Shown here in pieces: positions 51,363 through 61,819 of a DNA stretch of 64,000 nucleotides; position 1 is the first letter of the stretch; each line of letters starts with the position of its first letter. The DNA is from Punica granatum. Lineage: Eukaryota > Streptophyta > Magnoliopsida > Myrtales > Lythraceae. The DNA is taken from positions 3,658,001-3,722,000 of the forward strand of contig NC_045127.1 of assembly GCF_007655135.1 (NCBI RefSeq), written 5' to 3'. The translations under genes were made by a program, and so were the position numbers. The notes below the pieces were generated by a model. That model searched no databases. It saw only the letters and a list, made by a program, of their open reading frames with translations, and had not been told where the DNA came from.

Positions 51363-54300
51363 ATGAAGTTCTCGGTGAAGGCATGGAGCAGCGGGAAGGC
51401 ACGGACAGGGGTTCTGCATCTGGGCAGCTTCGAGATGGAGACGCCGTCGCTTCTGCTCTCTACCCGGAAGGGGCTGCCCCACTTCATCTCCCCCGACCTC
51501 CTCCCTTCTCTCCCTTCTCCCGACTCCCGCCTCCTCCAGTTCAGCCCCCTTCACTTGTACGTAGAAAAGCTTAAACTTTGTCGCACCCCTTCTCTTCTCT
51601 CCAGTGTCTCTGCATATCAATTGCCCGTCTTTTCCATTCATTTATTACAGTAAATACATGCACTTCTTTTTCGGTAAAGCAGTAAATACATACATTGGCA
51701 GCTACGAGAATGCCATGTTCTTCTGCAAGTTCTGGCCTTTGATGGAATGACAGCTTTTGGGGATTTGTCTCTGGTGTTTGTAGCTTGGATGGCCTTTCGC
51801 CAAAGACGATTTCGAAAATCGGAGGTTTACACCAAATGCTTGGCTTGCACGAGTACGGGTTCGTAGCCGTTGCAAGGGACTCCATTCAGTGCCTTCCTTC
51901 ACATGATGGAACTAACAGAGTCGGACCCTCTTTCGAGACGCCTTGTGGCCGCCACTTGGTAAAAATTGTTTCTTTGTTTGTTGACAGCTAGTGTCTTCCC
52001 AGGCTTGGTCATATGAAGAATTGTTAACTCACTGTGCACTCGCAGATTAAACCGATAGAGTACATGGAAATGATCTCTTCCATGAGGCCGAACATCTGGG
52101 CGACATTGGCTGATGAGGTGCCTGCTTGGGTGTCCGAGAAGCGGAATACTTCCTCAGTGGATCGCACCGTGAAATGGCTTGATGAGTGTATCGCACTGCG
52201 TCCGGTATTACACCAAATCAAAGAAAAAAGAAAAAAAAGGAACCCCAGTAATGATATCTATCTGTCCCTGTTGCATTCTGATTGTTTGGGAAGCATCCTC
52301 CTATTGAAAGCACGTTCAATATGTATTAGCGGTGCACTTTTTCGTTATTTAAGCTTTTAGGTGTTTCGTTCATTCAATATGATGCCACAACTCATGTTTC
52401 TATTTCAAGTCTGGGTTACTCTGGTGTATCCATATTATTTGTCATCTCTACGTACTATTGCTTTAGCTTTCAGAAGAATCAATCTGTCATAAGGTTGTCA
52501 CAGGGGATCTTCCGGTTTTGAATTTGGTAACTCTGCCATTATCCTTTTTATTTGTTATGCCTGTTTCTGTTATGTGTTATCAACGTGGAGTCTGCGTGCA
52601 TCAAACCGGGCTTGGATGTGAGGATTGGTGTATATAATGAGTCATGAGCATCAACCCTCCTATTGGTTGTGCTCGTAGGATAATTTGGTGTGGTATCTGA
52701 GCTTGCATTTGGTTTTCGGATTGGATAAGTGATCCAACTCAATTTGATTTTGTGCAATGATTGCAAGTGTTGATAAATATAATAATGTGTAAGAGTATAT
52801 ATATGTATGTATATATAAATGTGAAAGTATATGGAGAATTTATTATTAAAATATTGATTATAAAAAATGGTTATGAAAAAATATGAGTGGAAATTATTAT
52901 TAAATGACAGAAAAAGACAAAACAGTAATGATTATATTGTTGAATTTGGAGAAGAATAGAATAGAATTGAGTTGAGTAAAATTAATATTTAAAAACAAAG
53001 CAAGCCTAATTAATTCATAAAGATTTTTGTTATGCTTTGAATTAGCCATTTATCATGCCAATTATCTTTGATGTGCCTATATATATGACTTTATAGCAGA
53101 TAGAATACACATTAGGTTTTTTAAGAGCATTCTCTGTTATTCCCATGTTCTATATATAATATGAGCCATTGGCCTTAACGTGCAGATTGGTGGAGAAGTT
53201 TTTGGAGCCATTGTTGGTGGGTCCAATGAAGAATTACGACAACACTGTGCTCGAGAGGTAGCTAGGCGAAATGTGTCAGGTATCCGCTATATCTTGTTGG
53301 TTCCTATTCTAAGTTTCACTAACTTATTGCGATTTTGACGTAGGTTAAAGCAATACATCTCCCATGCCGTCATAGAAGTTTCTTCCTCTTGGAACTGATT
53401 TGTGGAGGAAATGTTTTATGCAGGATACTGGATTGGAGGGTTTGGGCTTGGAGAGAGCATGGATGAGCGTCCTGCTCTTCTAAATGCTGTTTGTGTGAGG
53501 AACTTATCTTTGTTATTCTCTTAACTCCCCCTTTTTGGTTCATTAGATTTTCATTTTTTCCTCATCAATTTTTATCTGATGCTGCTTCCTATGTCAGGAT
53601 AATTTGCCTGAGGAAAAGCCACGTTTGATCTGTGGACTTGATCTTCTAGGTATAGGTCTATCCTATCTACTTTTGCCTTTTTTGTATTTTGCCTCCTTGT
53701 CTATTTAACGTCTTGATCTCCATTTGCTTTCAAGGAACATGACTTGATTGGCAAAAGTTAGTGGCAGGTATCTTATTTCATATAATATAGTGCAGTAGAT
53801 AACTATTCAGAATTGCCATTGTGCGTGGGGGGAACTACAGATACTTCAGCAAACAGGGAAAATTTTACTTAAAAATGAATTTGGGCAATTTTGTTTACGG
53901 ATACCACCTTTTTCTGTCTCTCTCACCCTGAAAGGTTGATCAACTGTTCGATGTGTACCCCCTACAGTTAATGAAATGGTGAAGACATGTATGTGCCCTT
54001 ATTCTGCAATGTCGGAAGTTTGAGTCCCCCATAGGAAGAGCTTGCTGCCTATACTATGTTTGGAAATAAGTATTGACTACATGGATGAACCTATTTTTAC
54101 AGAGGAGGTCCTACAGGGAGTTGCTGCAGGGATTGACCTCTTTGACTCGACGTATGTACCTTCATCATATTTTCCATAGATCATATATGGGGCTTTTGTT
54201 CCTGCTTTGAATCTTTTGCTAATAGTTGACTTATTATGACTGATCTGCAGGTACATTAACCATATCACGCTTGGAGGTTTTGCGCTTACCTTTCCCCTTG

Positions 54301-55081
54301 ATGGAATTGAAGCAAAGGTGTCAAATTTCCAGCCTAGTGATGTAGGAAGTGACCGAATAAAGATCAACCTGAGGGCAACAGTTTACAGGTACTTCTATCG
54401 TCATGCAACTATGTCCATTGAACTCATCAGTCTCTAGACTTCTTTTTCTTTAGATGAAAACTTCCAATGTACACATCTTTTTGGAGTTCTTGCTTTATGC
54501 CGTAACTTAATGGTGTTCTCCATAGGATTTATTTATTTATTTATTTATCTATTTCAAGTTCTCTGCATTGATTTACTCTTGTTATTCCAGGAAAGACACT
54601 ACCCCCATAGTTGAAGGATGTAGCTGCTATACATGCAGGAATCATACCAAAGCCTATATCAATCACCTTCTCAATGTTCATGAGATGCTCGCTCAGACTC
54701 TACTTGAACTGTACTTCCCTCACTCCCGTATTTTCTTTTGAAATAGTTGCGCTTGTACCCCTTTATTTCTTGAAATCACACCCATGAACGCTTTCTTCTA
54801 TTAAACTTTCATGTTGACTGAAATGACTGTTTGGTTTAAGGGTTGGAATTTTAACTGTGGCTTTGTTACAATTGGAGCAAAATGCATAATAAAAAGTTGA
54901 ATAATTTATTCTAGAAAAGAAACTCTCGCTGAAAATATCAGCTGGTGTGTCTGTTTTTCAAGCAGACAAGTCAAAGTGGATTGCCAATTCAACAATAAAT
55001 TGGAATCCTTGGCAAAATCAAGTAGTCAAAATTACAATGCCATTTCTTATATGAATCACAATGTCAACAATATGTATACAT

Positions 55082-55114
<33 letters not shown>

Positions 55115-55457
55115 TATACACACACACACTGAAGTGAATATGCAGGTTTGGCAGGAGAAAGTGTAACTTAGAGTTTTCCGAATGCACTGATAATGGTTCC
55201 CTTCTCGAAGAAAACATGATGTTCGCCTTGACGTTGTTTGTCACATCTTTTTGTAGAAAAATTTGTTCACCTTGACATTGATTGTCACATCTTTTTGTCT
55301 ACATGTACGTCTTTGTTGCAGACACAATACTCACCATTATCTGGGTTTCTTCCGCTTGATAAGAGAATCAATCAAGGAAGGCAAATTTGAGAGATTCCGC
55401 CAAAGATTCATCGCTGACAGGCATGATGATTTAGCTGTCTCTGCGGCAAATGCATGA
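51363..55457 (+). CDS. QTRT2: Queuine tRNA-ribosyltransferase accessory subunit 2
   Basis: Ten exons: 51363-51556, 51784-51958, 52046-52204, 53186-53279, 53424-53494, 53598-53649, 54103-54151, 54251-54388, 54591-54710, 55322-55457. They join to 396 codons. QTRT2 pairs with QTRT1 to swap guanine 34 for queuine in tRNAs with GUN anticodons. Plants do not make queuine and salvage it. The TGT fold is shown by FGAIVGG, GYWIGGFGLGE, EEVLQGVAAGIDLFDSTY and NHITLGGFALTF. The zinc site is complete: Cys321, Cys323, Cys326 (CSCYTC) and His352, 26 residues after the last cysteine. This spacing is that of the family. QTRT1 is not in the window. The third intron (52205-53185) is the longest and holds a MITE-like stretch. 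Confidence 0.94.
52850..53011. mobile_element. MITE-like sequence in QTRT2 intron 3
   Basis: Contains AATGATTATATTGTTGAAT and AATTGAGTTGAGT, then ends AAAACAAAGCAAGCC followed by TAA. This matches the interior and right end of the MITEs at 14461 and 36475. The left end is not found, so it may be truncated. Confidence 0.45.
55078..55129. repeat. Compound (CATA)n(TA)n(CA)n microsatellite in QTRT2 intron 9
   Basis: ACATACATACATACATAC is followed by TATATATATA and ACACACACAC. Confidence 0.9.
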
Positions 55458-57182
55458 ATATTGTGATACCCCAAAGGTAGCTGAATATATGACCCTTTTG
55501 TAGGAGTAGATAAATCAAAATGGTTCAATTATAGCAGAATACATATAGCAGCTAGCTGTCCCAGCTTCAAAATGTAATATTAGTTTCATGCTTTCACCCT
55601 TTTCCCGTAAAATTTAGCAGAGACTGAGGTTGTCAAATGGCTTCGTGTACTTCAAACGTAAGTTTGAACAGAAGTAAATTTTTTTTATGAGGAAATGTGT
55701 AGTTAATTTTTTTTTTTACGAAGACAGTAATGAGTGTTACACTTTGTTCAATATTGTTCGGATTCCATTTATAATTTAAGGCAGAAGAACCTTTTAGCAG
55801 GAATCACCTCTCGCTTCATACTATGCATCACTTCCATTACCTGATGAACGTCTCACTTCATAGTTTTTGTCGTGGTTTTGCTTAGGTCGGTATGTCACAA
55901 TTGCATTTCCTTTTTGAATACGAATGTACATTAATTCTTCGTTATTCTCTTTAGATTGAAAGAGAATAACGACGCATGAATGTTCGATATCTTAAATATA
56001 GCTAAAACTCTTGTTCTAAGGGCACACTTGTCGAGCTATAATTTTTTTGCATTTTTTTTATTGCGTCAAATAATATATTATAACCAAGGCAAATTCTATC
56101 ATGGAACGCTAACTTGTGGTAGAACGTTATCGTTTTTTTAGTCATTCTATTTTGTAAGGTAACATTTTTGCCCATATAACTTTCAATTTCGTCTCAAATC
56201 AATTGGGGCACATATAAATTTGGAGGGCCGCTTTGGGGTTAACAGAAATGTTGATGACGTGGACATGTAGATGACTTGCCGATGATGTGACCGGATTAGA
56301 GTGGACCGGTTTAGATAAAAACTGGTTTATACCGATTGGTTTACTTTTTGCAACATTTTATTTAATAGAACCAATTTATGATTTAATAGAATTGTTTATA
56401 GGACCGGTTTAATCGTTTTCAAGGACCACCAGCAAGGCTAGCGGCGGCGACTACCGCCGGCTTTCGCCCATAGATCATTCAGTTTACTTTTTGCAACATT
56501 CATCTCGATTTTTGATTGGTTCATATGACCAATTTAATGTGCCAAAGCTAGCGACGGCACGACAACCATTCTATTTTGGCCATAGCTTGTTCAGCAAACT
56601 TTTGCAACATTTGGTTTTCATTTTGATTTAATCGATGGGTTAATATAAATAGTTTAATCGTTTTGAAGGTAACGTTAAGACTATCAGCTATGTTTTGAAG
56701 TTCGATGACGAAGCCAATGATAACCTCAGTCCCCCACTACCAAAGTCTGACGAAGCCGACAATAACCTTAGTCTCCTGCTACCGGAGTCGTCCTTCAATC
56801 CCTATTAATTCCTTCTTCTTCTTCTTTTTTCCAGTCGAATTATAACTTCTATAATAAATTCTGCAAATTAATGGATTATAACTTCCCATAATAAATTTCA
56901 GCAAATTGAGGTATTTTAACTTTCCATAATTAAATTGGAACCGACCTCCCTACAATTATGGGATAATCGCGATCAGTTATTCTGATTTCCATTTATGGAA
57001 AAATTAACTGTAAATTTTTAACTGATTATGTTTGTTAAGTCTGACGGAGGACTTGAGTGAAGGCTACTCAAAATAGCTACAAAATGGAGATAATAAACCA
57101 TAAATGAAGCAGAACGTACCTCCAGCAGCCTTGACCACCAGAAACAAAGAAACAAGAGTGTCGATAATGAGAGATTATTGGG
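55458..57182. other. QTRT2 3' flank and repeat-derived spacer
   Basis: No gene is seen. From 56220 to 56680 short motifs such as GTTTACTTTTTGCAACATT and GACCGGTTTA recur in loose copies, which suggests old repeat DNA. Confidence 0.45.
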
Positions 57183-57335
57183 TGATCCTACCTCGCCACA
57201 TGATATGAGGAAGAACCAATTAAATTACAATAAACTAAATAATAAGCGCTAATTACTCGATTAATTGTGGTAAGTCTTCTTAATTGAAGTAATCTTATTG
57301 GTTCTTCCTCACCACATCATTATGAGGTAGGATCA
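57183..57335. mobile_element. Short foldback MITE, 153 bp
   Basis: The left end reads TGATCCTACCTC, then GAGGAAGAACCAAT. The right end, inverted, is TGATCCTACCTC, then GAGGAAGAACCAAT followed by GATTAC against AATTAC on the left. The arms span about 45 bp each. There is no coding capacity. I could not settle the target duplication, so the superfamily is open. Confidence 0.7.
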
Positions 57336-57539
57336 TTTAAAATTTTCTCGTCGATAATACAATCGAATTCTAAAACACTAGAAACGGTGGGTATGCTTGG
57401 AACCCATGTATTTTGCTTATTAGCGTGTGATACTTATGGAACCCATGAAATTTGCTTTGCATATATTATGTTTCCTTGATTTTAGTTACCAAAATTGGGA
57501 AAGCATATTATGGGAAAATCTATCAATGAAAGTGCAATC

Positions 57540-57645
57540 GAAAAAAAAAAAAAAAAGAAAGGACATGGCCTTCGACGACCATCAAGGGAAAAAAAAAAAA
57601 AAAAAAAAAGACATGGCCTCTGGCGATCATCAAGAAAATCACACA
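57540..57645. repeat. Two-unit tandem repeat with poly-A
   Basis: Two units of about 55 bp each: a poly-A run, then ACATGGCCT, CGA(C/T)(C/G)ATCAAG. An open frame through it is rich in Lys only because of the poly-A. Confidence 0.7.
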
Positions 57646-57876
57646 GAACAACAACATAGAGGACGGCTCCCCAAAACCCTAACATTGGGTCGATCCAAAA
57701 CCTAGTTTAGTTCGAACCAATCCGTTATCGATTTTTACCGAGCACACGCATATCCTATGACACGGCTCTTATACCACTGCTGGTTTCTATAATATGATTC
57801 CTCAAATTTTTCAAAATTTAATACGCAGTAGATGATAAAGTAATCAATGGAAATTAAAATAGAAAGGAAAAAATTA

Positions 57877-58148
57877 TCGAGATTGATATGATTGTTCAAA
57901 ACCAATCGTCGGAAACAAGACTGACCAAACATCGACATGTTGCTTTAGTTGGATATCATCATTCATAATCTCATCGTCAGAATCGATTCTCAGCTGCTTT
58001 TAAAATGCCCAAAGAAAATTGAGGTGGATATGATTGTTCAAAATCGGATCGTTGGAAATAATCACCGATCAAACATTGACATATTCCCGGAGTTGGATAT
58101 CATTTTTCAATATCATTGATCAAAGTCTCATTGTCGGCTGCTTCTAAC
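57877..58148. repeat. Diverged tandem duplication of about 140 bp
   Basis: Units at 57877-58003 and 58019-58148 both hold GATATGATTGTTCAAAA, TGACCAAACATCGACAT or its variant, GTTGGATATCAT and GTCTCAT/ATCTCAT, and close in GCTGCTT(T/C). Confidence 0.75.
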
Positions 58149-58550
58149 CATCAAAAAATCGATTTGTGTTTAAAACCAATCATAATTATGAACCAAACCA
58201 TTTATGTTTGTTAACAGAAAAAAAAATAGGTTTGAATCGGTTTCATTGTTAAGTGCCGCTAATGTGGCGATTACATGGATGAGATGTTCATTTGATATAG
58301 CCGAGTTCGTGACGTGGTGATGAATGGTGATGTAGAGAATGTGACTGGTACAAATGAAAGGTAGATTCGAGAACAATGATATAGTATTGTGGATAAAAGT
58401 TATAAAATGAACGTATAAAGGACCACAAATACTAGAGATAAAATATGTAAATAATGGACGGACGTGATTAAAACTGATAAAATTTAATGGCTGATATTTG
58501 TGTTTCACCATGGAACACAAGTTAGCATTCCATGGTTGAAGCACCTTATA

Positions 58551-58935
58551 ACCAAAGGTGTCAAACAACACATTCCCCGTTTCTTTCCAAACCAACCTTT
58601 TCTTTTCTCAATTTTAAAATCAACCCACAAACTTTTGATTCTTTTCATTTTTACCCATTCTTTTTATTTTTCTTACATTCTCCCATATAATTTAAAAATT
58701 AACATGTCTGAGCTATCAATTAGCAATAATTTTTTGCATTTTTTTATTGTGTCAAACAATAAATTGTAACCAAAGGTGTCAAACAAGACATTCCCCCTTC
58801 TTTTTATTTTATTTTCCTATTTTTAAAATCAACCTAAAAACTTTTGATTCTTTTTCATTTTTATCCATTCTTTTTATTTTTTTCCAACATTCATCCAAAT
58901 AATTTAACATGTCTTAGCTATCAATCATTAATCAA
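58551..58935. repeat. Tandem duplication of about 200 bp
   Basis: Both units contain AACCAAAGGTGTCAAACAA, then ACAAACTTTTGATTCTTTT or its AAAA variant, CCATTCTTTTTATTTTT and ACATGTCT(G/T)AGCTATCAAT. A third, partial copy of the end of the unit lies at 56028-56085. Confidence 0.8.
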
Positions 58936-60119
58936 TACAATTAATTAAAACACGTCACATCCTATCCTATCTTATAAAAGTGAAGCAAAGTATCGTTGTG
59001 TCATTTACACGCTTTTTTTAACGATCATATCATACTGTGCACAACTTTTGTCTCTATAAAATTTGTGAAAATTTTATGATAAAGTTAATTTTATTGCACC
59101 CTTCGAATATTTCTTTACCGTAATATGATCTAGAGTTATAATCGATTCCTCAATTTTGTCATCTATCTTCATTTTTTTGTTTCGGCAGAACATTAATATT
59201 ATTATCAAATTATATATATACTTTCAATAATGTTTTAGCTAATAAAATTATAAATCTCAGCTAACCAATGCTAGGAATATATATATATATATATATGATA
59301 CAATGAAATTAGTTAATGTTATTTGATGCATCGATAAACTCAAGTACCCATTCCTTCTCCCTCTTCTCCTAAAGTTTTACTCCTTGCTAAGTTTTCTGAT
59401 GATGTGCTGTAATGATTTTCTTTCCAAGCAATAGATAAACTTCTCTTGCAATCATAGTTTATCTTCCTCTTTTCTTATCATAAGTTTCAGTCACTAATCA
59501 TATTGTAATTGTGGTATTAATTTACAAACTTTTTATAAACTTTTCGGCATTATGGTATTAATTTACAAACTTTTTATAACATTTTCGGCCTATATAACAT
59601 GTCCTAACAGATTACAATAATTTTCTTCTTATCAAAGATATTAGATAAATTTTTTCTTACATTTTAGTATCCCAAACGTAAATTAAATCGATTGAGCAAA
59701 ATAACCTAACGAATTTTTTTTAAAAAAAAACAGACTTTCAAGTTTCAACTATTAAAAATAAAATTTGGAATGAAGATAAAGAGATATTAGTTTTTTGGTT
59801 CGTGTAATAATAATTAACGACCATGCCTTATAAGAATTAAGAGTTTATGATTTTAATTATGCTATTACTGTATATTGAGGTTACGTGTTATATTAAGCAT
59901 TAGCTAAATTAGACTACAATTGTAATCCTGCGGCAACGCGCAGCTCTTTCCCCTAGTTATGGTTATTTCGATTCATCTCGTCCTTTCCTCTGCGGAGGCA
60001 AATAGAAATGCTTCCATGTTCATATCATTTGAAGGGTCCAAGTTTGTTCTAGTTAATCAGTTCCGGCATAAAATGAAACATAACATCACTGTCTTTTCCA
60101 TTTATACATAAGACAGGCC
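58936..60119. other. AT-rich spacer
   Basis: Nothing recognised except a (TA)n run at 59278-59296 and a duplicated phrase TTTACAAACTTTTTATAA near 59520 and 59560. Confidence 0.45.
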
Positions 60120-60509
60120 CTATAGATTAAGCACATGATGATGATGCTTGCTTGCTACTGAGCAATGTACGGAGTCGCTAATGGGCCTTCCTGACTTAGT
60201 TGCCAGGTCCGAGAGGTTGGACCCAACTGAGCCCCCACGGAGCATGCTTGAGTTCCGGTGGAACCGGCACCGAAAAGATCCCGCGTGGGTGGTGGGGGAG
60301 CAGAGGCAGTTCTTCCACCTCGCACTTTTGGTTGATCCGACACCAGCACCTCCACCGCTGTCGGCAGCAGCAGCTCCCTCTCCCCTCGGAGACAGCGACA
60401 GAGGCGAGTTCTTCCGTACGTCGTCCAAGTTGATCACCTGCACTGAGAACCTGCTTTCTTTCTTCTGGTACTGCTGCTTGTGGCTGTGAACACCTCTTTC
60501 AATTTCCAT
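60120..60509 (-). CDS. Serine-rich-type plant protein of unknown function
   Basis: A single exon of 129 codons. It holds the block CLCSPTTHAGSFRCRFHR at residues 68-85, the mark of a small plant-specific family usually labelled serine-rich protein-related. Around it are a Gly/Ala/Ser-rich stretch (44-60) and a C-terminal SVASKHHHH. There is no signal peptide and no membrane segment. The molecular role of the family is not known to me. The ATG at 60509 is the first in the frame. The strong match of the CxCSPTTHxGSFRCxxH block argues that this is real although it is short. Confidence 0.75.
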   Translation of the reverse strand: MEIERGVHSHKQQYQKKESRFSVQVINLDDVRKNSPLSLSPRGEGAAAADSGGGAGVGSTKSARWKNCLCSPTTHAGSFRCRFHRNSSMLRGGSVGSNLSDLATKSGRPISDSVHCSVASKHHHHVLNL

Positions 60510-61819
60510 GTTCCTGATCCTTGGAAGAGATTAATGTAAAGTTATGTCATGCTCCTTCTATTGTTTTCCAAAAAATATCGGATTGGTTCAATCAGCTTAT
60601 ATGCATCGGTGATTCAACCGGATCTCGGGAAGAAAAGATATGCATTAAATATTTTCCACACGAGTTTGGCAATAGGATAAAGCCTCGGTCCAAATCCAAG
60701 TTACCAGATTATTTCTGCGATGTCCCTTATTAGTCATACGTAATCAACATGTCTATACGATCATAAACCGTGTCGTGCATACTAAAACTGCCTCTCGAGC
60801 CAATGCTCAGCACAACAATTGACGTATGATGAAAACTAGGAGCTCTATCAGCTGAGAATTCTTGCTAATCAAACAACATTTACCTGAAACTCCATACAAA
60901 AGAAACTTCCATACTGACAAGATCCGAAAACCAACTCGTGTCGTGTTTGTGGGTATCGGATGAAATACCTGAGATGACGATGACTTGTGCGCCAAGAAAG
61001 GGTTCATACACCAGGTTGTTCACCGCATCGAGGAAAGATGATCGGGTCGGGAAAGGGTTAATTTCTTCCGACGAAGAGAGATTCCGGAGGAGGAGACAGA
61101 CGAATGAGAAAATCAGAGGAAAACTTAGAATCATTACTTCTCATTTGTGTTTTAAAGCAAACTGTACATTTTCAATTCTGTATTGACTGTACGAATAGAG
61201 AGGGGTTCCGTTATGCTTTGCAGTTGCGATTTTGTGGCGGTAAAATCAATCCACCACCACAAATGGCCTAAAAAGCGGCAGTCTCCATCTCGTCACGCCC
61301 AGAAATAGCAAAAAATTCAAAATCATTAACTGGACTGAGTCATCTCAACTGTGTGGCTCTCATTTGCCATGTATAGAATTTCACACGTCGATATGAGATG
61401 CTATTCGTAATGGTCGATCTCGATCGGATCTCAAAATGTGTCCTGGTAATTCTTGTTCGGCATACCGAGAAAAGCATATACTGCAAGCCGGTGCTAAAGT
61501 TCAAGTTGTGCATAGCATTTATATCATAAGCGATTTGATGGAAATATTAATGATACTAATCATGAGGTCTCGCTGTTCATCTCGGACTAAATTCACAAGC
61601 CTTACTCTACTCATTACATCGTGCTGTAACCCGATTACGTCTCAAAAAAAGTAGCAGTTTATTCAGGTCGAGCTAATATCAACTATAAGGTCATATTGTG
61701 AAAACCAAAACTCATTTTAGGCCCACAACAGCATAAGTCCGTCGCGAGCCACCAAATGCAGTCGAGATGAGTTTCTCCTGTTATGATATAAACCGTGTAT
61801 TTGCTTGAACCCTTATCGT
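60510..61819. other. Spacer between the serine-rich gene and the ABCG gene
   Basis: A minus-strand open frame at 60880-61134 begins with a hydrophobic stretch like a signal peptide (MILSFPLIFSFVCLLL), but I recognise no family and see no support beyond that. The part near 61700-61819 is probably ABCG 3' UTR. Confidence 0.4.

Larger units (their letters stand above)
56095..58536. repeat. Widely spaced inverted repeat, possible old DNA transposon
   Basis: ATGGAACGCTAACTTGTGGT at 56101 and, inverted, ATGGAATGCTAACTTGTGTT at about 58517-58536 form facing arms 2.4 kb apart. Just outside, TTATAACCAAGG (about 56080) and TTATAACCAAAGG (about 58547) look like a flanking direct repeat. No transposase is recognised between them. 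Confidence 0.35.

Noticed and set aside
53990..54045. AAGTTTGAGTCCCC in QTRT2 intron 6, like a Pol III B box
   Set aside because: No A box at the right distance and no SINE body or tail, so not called.
55078..55129. CRISPR-like short repeats
   Set aside because: This is a plain compound microsatellite. No repeat-spacer pattern exists anywhere in the window.
57482..57705. Lys-rich and Phe-rich open frames on both strands
   Set aside because: They arise from poly-A tracts in a tandem repeat.
60880..61134. Minus-strand open frame with a hydrophobic start
   Set aside because: The signal-peptide look alone is weak and I recognise nothing after it. Kept only as a note in the spacer entry.
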